NCBI GenBank assembly: GCA_000697335.1
Contig: JNEM01015935.1
Location: 1-40,985 of the forward strand
Source: Conidiobolus incongruus B7586
Taxonomy: Eukaryota > Entomophthoromycota > Entomophthoromycetes > Entomophthorales > Conidiobolaceae
Reading direction: 5' to 3'
DNA length: 40,985 nucleotides
Shown here: positions 23,115 to 32,845 of the stretch, piece after piece
Numbering within the stretch: the first letter of the stretch is position 1
Layout of the letters: every line of letters begins with the position of its first letter
The notes under the pieces: model-generated
Database searches by the model: none
The model's input: the letters and a program-made list of their open reading frames with translations, nothing else
What the model was told of the DNA's origin: nothing
Program-made: the position numbers and the translations under genes

Positions 23115-25049
23115 ATGAGCCCTAGTGACAATAATATATTAGATCAATCCGAATTGAATCAAGTCAAAAAATATCTATTTAATAATTTAAATAATCCTAA
23201 TAATTTATTGGGTTTGGAAAATGAATATATGTATTTAAATGATTAACATAATTTGAATTTAGTATTAATGTGAAATTTATAAAATTAGAACTTTAAATAA
23301 TTTAATCAAGAGGAGCATTGTCAATAAAGAAAATAATTCATGTATAATTCTGGGCCCCAAAGGTTCTGGTAAATCTTTGGTAATCAACTTATATTTTAAT
23401 ATATTTCATATTTATTAATTTGATATTATAGTTAGTTAATTCTATATTAAATCAATACATTGAAGAACGAGACCAATCATTCAATCCTAATAAAAGGCAG
23501 AAAACAACCAATACCCTCGTAAAAAATTCTCAACCGGTCAAGGTTCAAAGTCCAATTAGCGACCACCACTTAAATTTTAAAGTTGTCAGATTGAATGGAT
23601 CCATACAGACGAATGATAAATTAGCTTTGAAGGAGATCTTAAAGCAATTGAAATTGGAGGATCAATTGGCAAGTCACATTAAGTCCAATTTGAAGGATCT
23701 ATTGATGAGGGAGATAAACCCCAATGATGAAGACTCCGACGATGAAGATTTAGTTCAGTTGAATCATTTCAATAGACTGAATGAAGAATTAGAGCTCAAG
23801 GCACTTCAATCTTTCCATTTATTAAATATAATATTTAACAATATAAAATAGGGCGCATTTTCACAAATTATGAAAACTACATTGGAATTGATCAATGACA
23901 CCAATTCCAGCCATGGCAAATGTACTGTAGTCTTCATTTTGGAGAACTTTGACCAGTTCGCTCACATTAATAAGCAAACTCTGTTATACAATTTATTTGA
24001 TATGGTCCAAGGGAGTCAATCTACATCACTAGCTGTAATTGGTATCACCAACAGAATTGTAAATAATTTTATAGTATTCAATTGACTATTATAGTATTAA
24101 TATTTGTTTTTAGGATGTATTAAACCTATTAGAAAAACGTGTAAAATCCAGATTCTCCCATCGATTAATTTATACATTCCCTATCACTTATCCTAATTAT
24201 AAACAATTAATTACCAATATTTTCAATATTGACAATTTGGAAATTAACCCAACCTATAAAAAAATATTTAATAATTCTGTAGAGGTAGTTACACTTGATT
24301 ATTATTAAATTAACTTTATTAATTTCAATTTAGGAAATATTTAATCATAGCGATTTTGAATCTTATATTTATAAAATGTATCAAATCTCTCCAGACCCTT
24401 CAAAGATTAAAAATTTTATGGTAATACAAATTATATTTATAATGTAATATTATCTGAGATTAGATCATTTGATAGTTCACATTGATCAGTAAATTATCAA
24501 CGAATTCACCATTTCCAAATGTTAAACAAATCACAAGTTTAATGGATCAAACATCGCAAGATCATATTTTACAATTATTTAAAGGTAAATATTTGTCATA
24601 GTACCCTTAATTTATTGAACTAATCCAATAACTTTAGGATTAACCAATCTCGAACTCTACCTCATAGTCGCTATGAAAAAATTATCTGACCAGAATTACC
24701 AATGGATCAATTTTGAAATGATTTACGACGTCTACTCCAAAAGATCCTATCAAACCACTGGAAATTATGATAAAATCATCTTATTTGATAAGAGTTCTGC
24801 CCTCAGAGTAATTTCCGTACCATATATGTCATAATATATATATATTAATTCTATTTGCTATAGTGTATTGATCAATTTTTACAGAATGGACTTATTCAAT
24901 TGCAGAGTCAACAGAGTATTAAGAGTACGACATTAATCTCCAAACATTATAGGTATTTTAGATTATTGATAGAACCTCATTTAATCCCAGTTTATTTGAA
25001 ACAGTTAGAAAATTGTCCAGACAATGTGTTGAGATGGATATCTAATTAA
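23115..25049 (+). CDS. orc4: Origin recognition complex subunit 4, nine exons
   Basis: Exons 23115-23230, 23289-23379, 23432-23800, 23852-24058, 24114-24284, 24334-24420, 24476-24584, 24638-24807, 24864-25049 give 501 aa. Introns are 49-58 nt; the third appears to be GC-AG. The AAA+ ATPase core has Walker A GPKGSGKS (residues 61-68) and a Walker B region VVFILENFDQFA (from residue 218), followed by the ORC4-typical QTLLYNLFDMVQGS, AVIGITNRI, and LEKRVKSRFSHR. The C-terminal part (ELYLIVAMKKLSD and KHYRYFRLLIEP) fits the winged-helix end. ORC4 is part of the six-subunit complex that marks replication origins and loads the MCM helicase. A charged insertion rich in Asp/Glu (NPNDEDSDDED) lies before Walker B. 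The gene converges with the TFIIIC gene, 293 bases away. Confidence 0.93.
23801..23851 (+). other. Non-canonical GC-AG intron in ORC4
   Basis: Reading straight through gives an in-frame TAG just before the conserved GAFSQ segment. There is no GT in the last 60 bases before it. A donor AAG|GCACTT with acceptor AAAATAG|GGC removes 51 bases, keeps phase 0 and joins NEELELK to GAFSQIMK. The size matches the other introns. Confidence 0.65.
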
Positions 25050-25260
25050 ATAAATTTTGTTTTACAATCGTTATCAAAAATAATAATACATAAAGTTCTC
25101 AATTGTTATAAAGCGTTAATTGTTGATAAAATTCTGTGAAAATAATAGCTGAACAATTTTCAATTTTGTTTAATCATTTCTCATTTGAACCTTGAAAAAT
25201 TGTTTGAAAATGAATTTAATCAATTTTATAAATGATATTCGATTAATTAATAACTGTAAA

Positions 25261-25279
25261 TATATATATATATATATAT
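25261..25279. repeat. Short (TA)n repeat between ORC4 and TFIIIC genes
   Basis: About nine TA units in the 293-base convergent spacer, beyond the ORC4 stop codon. Confidence 0.8.
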
Positions 25280-25342
25280 TAACATCATGCAATTAATAAA
25301 ATGATTTAAAATTTATTATATCATTGATACTGAAATATCGAA

Positions 25343-27661
25343 TTATTTACTCATGTGTTTTAAAGTATTCATAAATTTGATATTTTTGATAATAACCAAA
25401 CCACTCAACGTGCTGGTTGCTAATAGGTGAGATAGTGAGTCTTTGGGGTGCCAACAAGCCTAAATCAAATAATATTAGTATATGAATTGAAATGATGCAA
25501 TAAATTTAATTACCCAAAATAAAGAAGTATGCTTGTGGAAAGGATAAGCAATATGAATACCATTGCGATCGACGCTCTCCTTAAAGTGTTGTTTCAATTG
25601 ACCTTCACTGATACTCGGTAATCTTTCAAGCCAATTGTTAATTTGTATTCTGGGCTGATCTGAAGGTTCACTCTTGTCTAATTCCAAATTAAACAGAGTA
25701 AAAAGCAAAGTTTTAGCTTTAGATCGAAATTTAACAGGTAATGGGAATGCGAGCATTTTCAACCTTCCGTCAGAACCTAAACTTACCACTTGGGAGTGGT
25801 GACGACTTACACTCAACTTCCATACGGAACTTTGGTGACTCGCTACAATGAGTGTGTTGAAACCGGTTTGTGGTAGCTTTAGTCTTAGGCCATCACTACC
25901 GTCGGGATGGATAATACATGGAATATTATAGTGGTAAGGTAGCCAGCAGCACGTGTCGACGACAGCTTTCGTTCTAGAGAATTTCAGAGGGATATAGGGC
26001 TCTTGAGTATTATAGACCATCACTCTACCATCAGCACCACTCGAGCACAAATAACTCGGTATGGAATAAGGATACGATTCTTGAGTTTCCGAATTGTTGA
26101 AATATTTCTCAGGATCGTAAACATCTGTAAACACTTTATTTTGAGGCAAGTACCAATCGATGGAACTAATGAAACCGCGATGAAAAAGTTGCGAAAACAT
26201 CGGAATCTTGTTACTTTGACCGATTTGAAATGGCCATACCGTAATGTATCCGTCTGCAGACCCTACTGCAAGACGTTGGGGACCTCCCCACTTCAGACAG
26301 TGTAGGAAGGATTTTCCTAATCTGTATATTTCAATAGGCTCTTCTAATTTAACTAAATGTCATTAATATTCTTGTATTTAGAAAAGAAACAAAATATTTT
26401 TACTTACATTTTACTAATTCATCATCCCCCAATTGAAATTTAGTTCTCAAATAATCTGGATGAGGCAAACAAAACACTCTAACGATACCATCGCCGCAAG
26501 CTATGGCCAACAATCCCAAAACACTCTTATCGCTATAATTCTCAGTAGTTTTACAATCAATAGGACACCATTGCAAATCCCAAATACATCCATATTCTAA
26601 CACTACCACGGAATCTAATTTTAAAGTATCGAAGTTGTCATTAGTCATAGACCATATTTGCAACTGGTTGGAGTAGTTGGAGGCTTGTGATAGTCTCATA
26701 TAGGGCTGAGATTTAGTTGGGAAGTGGCCTCCTAAGGCTAGGTATTGTTTGGAATGAGTACCTATTGAAAATTAAATAGTTAAGATAAATCTTAAAATAA
26801 TAATATATTTTGTTACCTGGGCACCATTCAACCTTACAATTGTGAATTCCTGAATTGATTAGTCCAGCTGCATTATTGCCTAATAATCCATTTAATAAAA
26901 TAAATATCTTTTAACTTTGGATAGACTTACCCATTTTGGTACTATTACCAGCATCTAAAGATATCCATTCTTTATTTGTATCTTGTGTATTATTTTTATC
27001 TTCATCCTCATCACTATCGTTATTAATCTCTTCAAAACTCTCCATCTCACGTTTGCTAGGTCTTCCACGTTTCTTCTTAGTTTTAGGTATTGCATCGTCA
27101 TCTTCATCAGCCGACAATTCAAAATCCCTATTCCAAATAAATTATCTCAAATATTTCAATATCCATAAAAATTACGATTCTGGGTCAGGTTCCTCTTCAC
27201 CCTCATTATAATCAGTTTCTTTATCTTCATTATCCTGACCTTCTACGTAATTACCAAATTCGTCCACTTCCTTATAACTTTTGGGTTGAGAAGACCTCCT
27301 TCTCCTACCAGTTGTCAGTGTACTATCATTCTCCTTTGTAGTTGGCACTTCCTTCATAGAATTCGCTTCAATTTCAGCTTCAGTCTTGGACTTTTTACTC
27401 GGCCTTCCCCTACTCCCCTTCTTCTTGGGTTTGGGGTCTTTTTTGGGCTTTGAAGTTTTTTTCATAGAAGTTAATTGTTGGAGGTTTTGATGATTGATAT
27501 TAAACTTGATAGTTTCAGAACATTCGCTAGTCTGCAATTTAGAGTTTGTGTAGTAAAAGCCTTGGAGGGTTAGGGATTGAAATTGAAATTGAAAAGATTC
27601 ACATTCACTCTAATAATATTTAATTGGAAATTTATATTGATAATTTTTTATTAGTTACCAT
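25343..27661 (-). CDS. sfc6: TFIIIC WD40 subunit (Sfc6/Tfc6/GTF3C2 type) with AT-hooks, seven exons
   Basis: Exons in gene order: 27661-27659, 27609-27176, 27127-26931, 26879-26817, 26761-26408, 26352-25514, 25459-25343; introns GT-AG, 48-55 nt; 668 aa. The N-terminal third is basic/acidic with two AT-hook cores: RGRPSK (residues 68-73) and KKKRGRPSKR (around 166). A WD40-type propeller follows from about residue 212. Diagnostic stretches are GCIWDLQWCPID with LGLLAIACGDGIVRVFCLPH, which match GTF3C2 closely, then CLKWGGPQRLAVGSADGYIT, HRGFISSIDW, CSSGADGRVMVYN and a last ACWHPKDSLSHLLATS. This subunit belongs to the TFIIIC complex that binds the B-box of tRNA genes and recruits RNA polymerase III factors. 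The first coding exon would be only the ATG; if that is wrong, the first internal Met is residue 50 (MKKTSKPK). Confidence 0.85.
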
Positions 27662-28454
27662 TATTTTATTTTATTTGAATTAATAATTAAATATTTATAG
27701 CATATATATATATATATATGTGATTGCTAAATATTTTGATCCTGAATTTTTCTTTTATAATTAAGTGATCTAATTGAATTTAATTAAAAAGAGTTAAGTC
27801 ATAAATTTATTTTTGTCATTTATTTAAAAAAATATTATTTGAATTTTAGTCAAAATTTCTTTTCCAAATTTGTAAAAATTCAAATAATTGGATAAAATTT
27901 AGTAATTAACAAATATTTTATCAAATAGATAAAAAAAATTGAAATTACGAAAAAAATAAGTTTTAAAACTAAAATTATTTAGAATATAGTATGTATTAAA
28001 ATTTTTTAATCAATTTATTATTTCAATTCTAAAATAACTATAATAAAATAAATATGATATTATATAATGATAATAATTATACATTTTATATATTTTAATT
28101 AATCTAAAAATTTATTATAACCTTATAAAATTGCTAATTCTTTAACTAAATCCTAAAAACAAAATTAATAATTTTAATATTAACGATAAAAATTTTAAAA
28201 TTTTAAAATTTTAAAAAATTCTATCAAATTTCCCAGCTGACTTAAAGTCCTCTTCAAAAATCTGAACTCTTGTATCCAAACCTCATGATACTACCGCAAT
28301 TTTACAAGATCAACATCATTACATCTCATATATTGAAATTTGCTTTTAACAATATGACTAAACTATAAAGCTATAGACATAATTTCCAGTAATAAAATGT
28401 AAATATATTTTAACTATTTAACAATATTATTTCATAATAAGATTATAATGATAA
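27662..28454. other. AT-rich spacer with a coding-like snippet
   Basis: Contains the upstream region of the TFIIIC gene, an (AT)9 run (entered separately), and near 28,180-28,220 repeated aaaatttt words. On the minus strand about 28,215-28,285 a 23-codon stretch reads LDTRVQIFEEDFKSAGKFDR and then stops. It may belong to the decayed gene next to it. Confidence 0.4.
27702..27719. repeat. (AT)9 dinucleotide repeat
   Basis: Uninterrupted AT run about 40 bases upstream of the proposed TFIIIC start codon. Confidence 0.85.
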
Positions 28455-30030
28455 TTATGTTATACATAGTTTTTTAGTTAAAATTGATTCCCATTCTGTC
28501 ATCAATTTGGACAAACCTTGAAACTTTTCAGTATTATGAAATTGTTGGGGGGGGGGTGATAAACTATGACATCCTGTTGAAAATATTTGTAATTGGTTGA
28601 TTATAAGAATCAAGTTAGACTTGAATGAATAAACTTGTTTTGATAGCTGATCTAATGTAAGTTTTTGAATGAATGACAATTTGATAGATTTTAATTGGAG
28701 GGTTAAAGTTTGTAGTGATTGTGAAGGTTCTGTCGAATAGAATGTTAATTGGAATCAGTAAATCCTTCCAAATTGTCAACGTTAATAAGAACATAAGGAT
28801 TGGCGACATGGGTACATCTTTCAGGATGGTTAGTGGGGGTGTGGGTGTATCGAATGACACTTTAAGTTTATAGTAGTACCGATAGAAGTATGGATACAAT
28901 TGTGGTAGTGTTGGAGATGGCAATAGTAGATACTCTATCAGGTGCTTGATCAAGAATTCATAGAATGCTGAGTTCAATAAATACATGCCAATTGAGTTTT
29001 TGAGCTAAGGGAGTTGATTAATGATAATTGTTTCATTTGCGTTGTGATTGGTACTATCAGTTGGTTTAAATATTTGGCTAAACTGCGTTCCAACTGATTT
29101 AACCGTTCTATTGAAATTATTGAACTGGTTGACTGAGGCTGTGGTACTGAGTGTACTTTAGGTCTATATGCCAAAGACTATTTATCTATTATATTGCCAG
29201 AATTCAAATACTTATTTGTAACGTTAAACCGATCTGTTGGCAAATATCAGGAGATACACCATTGACAGTCAAAAGGTCTGATCTATCATCCTAAATCCTA
29301 TTAAATCATAATTTACAATAATATAATATAAATAAAACACCTTTAATCTATTCAACAAAATCTTAAACTCATTAACTGAAAATTTTCAAATGTTTATTCT
29401 TCAACAATTCTGGTACTAGTTGAATCCCCATATCAATATAAACAAATCTGACAACCACAGGATCATTCAAAAACTCATTCAACATTAAATATACATCATT
29501 GTATTGATCTTCCAATTCACCATGAATTAACAATTTATCTAGATTTTGGAAGCATTATTGCGTTATGGTTTGTAGCATGTTGTAGGTATGTTTGATAGAT
29601 GTGGAATCGTGGGAAAAGAGAGATTTTTGATCAGTAATAGTCAAGTGAATAAATAGTGGAGTAGTATCTAATGCTTATAAATGAATTTTATCCTGATTGT
29701 TGGACAATTAATCTAATTACAATATTAGTCATATAGTAATTAAAAAATATCAAGGATATTTTATATATTAATAAACTGATGATATTTTGTATTAATGATT
29801 TAAATCTCAAAACAATTCGAAAGTTTTAAAATCAAATAGATATAAAGAAATAAATTTTCAAATTCAAATGTTAATCATTATTAATATTAAAAAACTATAT
29901 TGAAATAATATTTTCTCTGAATGAAACTAACAAATCTCCCTCTAACTTGACCAATTCATAAACTTCTTAAATTAATATCCTAAAAAATACTCCCAGATAA
30001 ACAATCCAGACAAATCTTCTCTCATGTTGA
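28455..30030 (-). pseudogene. Decayed multi-exon gene, family not recognised
   Basis: The minus strand shows a series of coding-like segments spread over three frames and separated by stops and shifts. In gene order: INMREDLSGLFIWEYF (about 30,020-29,980), YELVKLEGDLLVSFREN, a segment with LEDQYNDVYLMLNEFLNDPV (about 29,540-29,430), one with NEFKILLNRLK, one with LLTVNGVSPDICQQI (exon 29,290-29,230), one with YRPKVHSVPQPQSTSSIIS (29,174 down), GMYLLNSAFYEFLIKHLIEY (about 28,990), and a last one with LSKQVYSFKSNLILIINQLQ ending at 28,455. Intron-like GT-AG intervals of 50 nt (29,291-29,340) and 52 nt (29,178-29,229) match the local intron size, so this was once an ordinary gene. It is mostly helical and leucine-rich. 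I count at least five interruptions (frameshifts near 28,985 and 28,750, and several stops between 29,400 and 30,000). Assembly errors are the alternative. Confidence 0.5.
28547..28556. repeat. Run of ten G
   Basis: A G10 homopolymer inside the decayed gene; striking in a sequence this poor in G+C. Such runs are prone to length errors in replication and sequencing. Confidence 0.9.
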
Positions 30031-30699
30031 TTCCTTTTAAAATATTTTAAATCTTGAAATTTTGACAATTAATGGAGAGAAATTTGATAAATTCAGTTTG
30101 GATAGAATTTTTCAAATGTGTTAAAAGTTGATTAAATATAAGAGGTAAATGACGAAACAATTTAAAATTAATTAAATATTAATTAGTAATATTTGGTATG
30201 TTATTATTTCTGAGTTTATATAATTATTATCAGGTAATAATTTCATTAAGTCATTATTTTCAAATTGATGAAATTAAATATCAATTGAAATATCTTGTAA
30301 TAATAGTATTGAAAATTTTTGAAAGATTTTGTGTAAAGTTCGAATTCTGCACCGAATTCTTCCCCTATTATATAATCATCGTTATGAGATTGGAATTAGA
30401 TGCCAATTAAAATGCATGAGTTAATGAAGGATTTAATTGTTGGTTTTAATTACTAAAATATTTGTAATCGTGAAGATTTGAATTCATTATTTAATGATAT
30501 TGGGAGAGAAAACGAGTCACTTCCAATTAATTAAATTATTAAATATGAACTCCAATATTAGGATTATGGGATTCATCTTATATATTAATCATAAATATAG
30601 TCAAATATATTCAACTCAATAACAGATTAAATCAATTTATTTGCGAATTATTTTTCAAATTTAAATAAATTTATCATTTTTTTATTAATTTTTCATTGA
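30031..30699. other. Spacer between two decayed genes
   Basis: AT-rich. A 70-codon frame on the plus strand (30,198-30,410) is rich in Ile, Leu, Phe and Tyr and looks random. No gene recognised. Confidence 0.5.
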
Positions 30700-31473
30700 T
30701 TAAAACACTGACTTTTGTACAGTTCTCAACTTTAGTGAAACTATAAATCTCTTTAAAACTTGGCAAATCTCACACCTGTCTCCCAGCAAGTCTATATTGA
30801 TAACTTGATCTAAACTGATCAAATCCTGTCAAGAGTTCAATTTCGTGAGTGAAATCAGTGCAAAAGGATTGCGATACCATTACCAGACTGCGTGGTTGTA
30901 GGAAGAGGGAGTTTGTGATAGTATTATTAGAATTGTCATCGTGGTTATTGGATTTAGAATGGTAATTCATCACAGTATGGAAACACAAAGAAATTGTAGA
31001 TAGAATGATCCGTGTTCATGAGCCTAAACTATAATGATTAGTCAATCAAACTATTAGTATAATGTCTTGACTATTCAAATATTGATTGATCAAAATGTGG
31101 TTGATTTTTTTTGAACTTTGAAATTTATTTTTTTGTGTCAAAAGGTTATAGTTCTTATCTCAGAGTTGGAATAGCCACTGTGATAGTGTTTCGGGTATCA
31201 TGGCTTTGTAGTTTGGAATACCTTTTAAAAACTGTTAAATATAATGAAATAGCTCTAACTGTTTTGTATCTGTATCAATTCTGGAATTTTCTATCCTTGA
31301 GACCGTTTATTGTTGAATGTATTATTTTCCTAATATATTCATTGAATTATAATAATTTATATTTTAACGATTAATATAATACTTTGTCGAGCAATGTCGA
31401 TTCTTCCTTTGTGGTAGCAAAGTTGGGGCAATAAAAAAATAAACTCTATGATATTAGGTACTTTTTGTGTCAT
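30700..31473 (-). pseudogene. alkbh6: ALKBH6-type dioxygenase pseudogene
   Basis: Minus-strand pieces, in order, follow ALKBH6 from end to end: MTQKVPNIIEFIF and, in the next frame, CPNFATTKEESTLLDKV; LKDRKFQN; GIPNYKAMIPETLSQWLFQL; INHILINQYLNSQDII; AHEHG; STISLCFHTVMNY; LFLQPRSLVMVS; DFTHEIE; and KRFIVSLKLRTVQK to the stop at 30,700. ALKBH6 is an AlkB-family Fe(II)/2-oxoglutarate dioxygenase. Lesions: a frameshift at the T7 run near 31,432; a TGA at 31,160-31,162; the expected intron before GIPN has lost its GT; about 13 bases are missing after AHEHG; and a stop or shift lies near 30,770. The metal-binding HxD reads H-E-H. Together these indicate a non-functional relic of a host gene, though sequencing indels could explain some shifts. 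Confidence 0.68.
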
Positions 31474-31711
31474 TGTGCTAATTGGAATTGGTTTGAGACA
31501 ATGTTTTAATGGTGTATATTTATTAAATTTGAAGATTAAAAAGGTTATGGAATTTATGAATTCTTATAATTGTTTTGAAGCATTTTTTATCCAAGTGTTT
31601 ATAATATGCAATATTTTATTAAAAATATATATAATTTAATTGATATTAATGGTAATTATAATGTTAAAATTACAACTGTTGTCATATAAAATACAAAATT
31701 AAAATCAAAAC

Positions 31712-32845
31712 TTAATCATCTTCAAGATCTTTAGGTAATAAACTGTTGAGAAAATCGTCCACTTCCTTAGTTTCAACATTTTTCTTGGCTCTCTTCTCCT
31801 TCATTCTTTGCAACTTCAATTTACGATCCTCTAACATCTTTTGCTTCTTTAAATTATTCATTTCATTTTCCTTTCTTATTCTCTCAGTCTCTCTTCTCAA
31901 TTTATTCAACTCTTCCATCTGTTTCAATCGCTCTTCAGTTTGTTGTGAAAATTTATAAAACCCAACCCCTAACTGTCTCACTTCGCTGTCTGCATTATAA
32001 TGCTCGGGACCTTGCTTAATTTCCCTGAGGGTTTCCTCCTCCCAGCGTTGGCGCTCCCTCTCGCGTCGCATATCCTCCGACATGAGTTGTGGCTCGTTAT
32101 TTTCGTCTAGGAAATAATCGTTTTCATATTTGTGAAATTCTGATTTATGAATTTTTTTAGTGCGTCCGAATTCGTCAGTAATTTCCATATATTCGGAATC
32201 TTTTGGGCTGTCATTGTCAGAATCCTAAATAAAATAATATTTAAATAAGGTAAATAAAATCCTAAAAATAAAGCATTACATTTTGATATCCCTTTTGTTC
32301 AAAATCGATTAAAAATTTAGAGGTTAAAATATTTTCTCCAAACTTGTCTCTCATTTCACTTTCGTCATCGACTACTTCCTTACCCTCTAAATATATTATT
32401 AATCAATATACCACTAATTTTATATTTTGAATATTTACTTTTTGCTAACAACTCATAAATCTTAGCCTTCTTCTCTAAACTCTTCTTACTCAATTGTAAC
32501 TTTTCATTATCGTCCAAACTTTTGGGATCAACATTAGTTTCATCTTTCTGAACTCTCGTTTCAATACCTTTGTTAGTCCTGTCGAAAATATTCACCTTCT
32601 AATAAAATTAAAATAATTAATAATTGAATCATTACCAACTATTTAAATTATAATACCTTTTTAGGTATTCTATCTCTACCCAAAGTAGTTTTAGAATCTT
32701 TTTTAAATTTTTGAAACTTTTCTTGTTCTAATTTTAATTGAGTAATTAAATCGAAATCCTATTTTTAATTAATAATAATTCAAAAATAAAATTGGTGAAT
32801 AAGGCTTACTGAACTCTCTTCAAGTTCTATTTTCCTTTTTGACAT
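31712..32845 (-). CDS. ccdc174: CCDC174-like coiled-coil protein, five exons
   Basis: Exons in gene order: 32845-32810, 32758-32657, 32598-32439, 32386-32280, 32224-31712; introns GT-AG, 51-58 nt; 305 aa. Family landmarks are KVNIFDRTNKG near residue 46, EKKAKIYELLAK, the TDEFGRTKK motif, then DMRRERERQRWEEE and RQLGVGFYKFSQQTEERLKQ. A Lys/Arg/Glu-rich coiled coil fills the C-terminus up to the acidic end LPKDLEDD. CCDC174 is a nuclear protein linked in animals to the exon-junction complex and mRNA metabolism; its function in fungi is poorly known. It lies 240 bases upstream of the ALKBH6 relic on the same strand. The start ATG opens a typical MSKRKIEL N-terminus. The assignment is confident from the FGRTK and GVGFYxFS signatures. 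Confidence 0.86.

Noticed and set aside
27172-27537. TFIIIC gene starting at TTG 27,537
   Set aside because: Non-ATG start unlikely in a fungus; the frame extends upstream to a good acceptor and an ATG across a 49-nt intron.
30989-31036. Short intron joining QYLNSQDI to AHEHG in the ALKBH6 relic
   Set aside because: Usable donors give an interval of 28 nt, or one of 48 nt that breaks the frame; decay is the simpler explanation.
31111-31374. 87-codon plus-strand frame
   Set aside because: It is antisense to the ALKBH6 relic; the minus strand explains the coding character.
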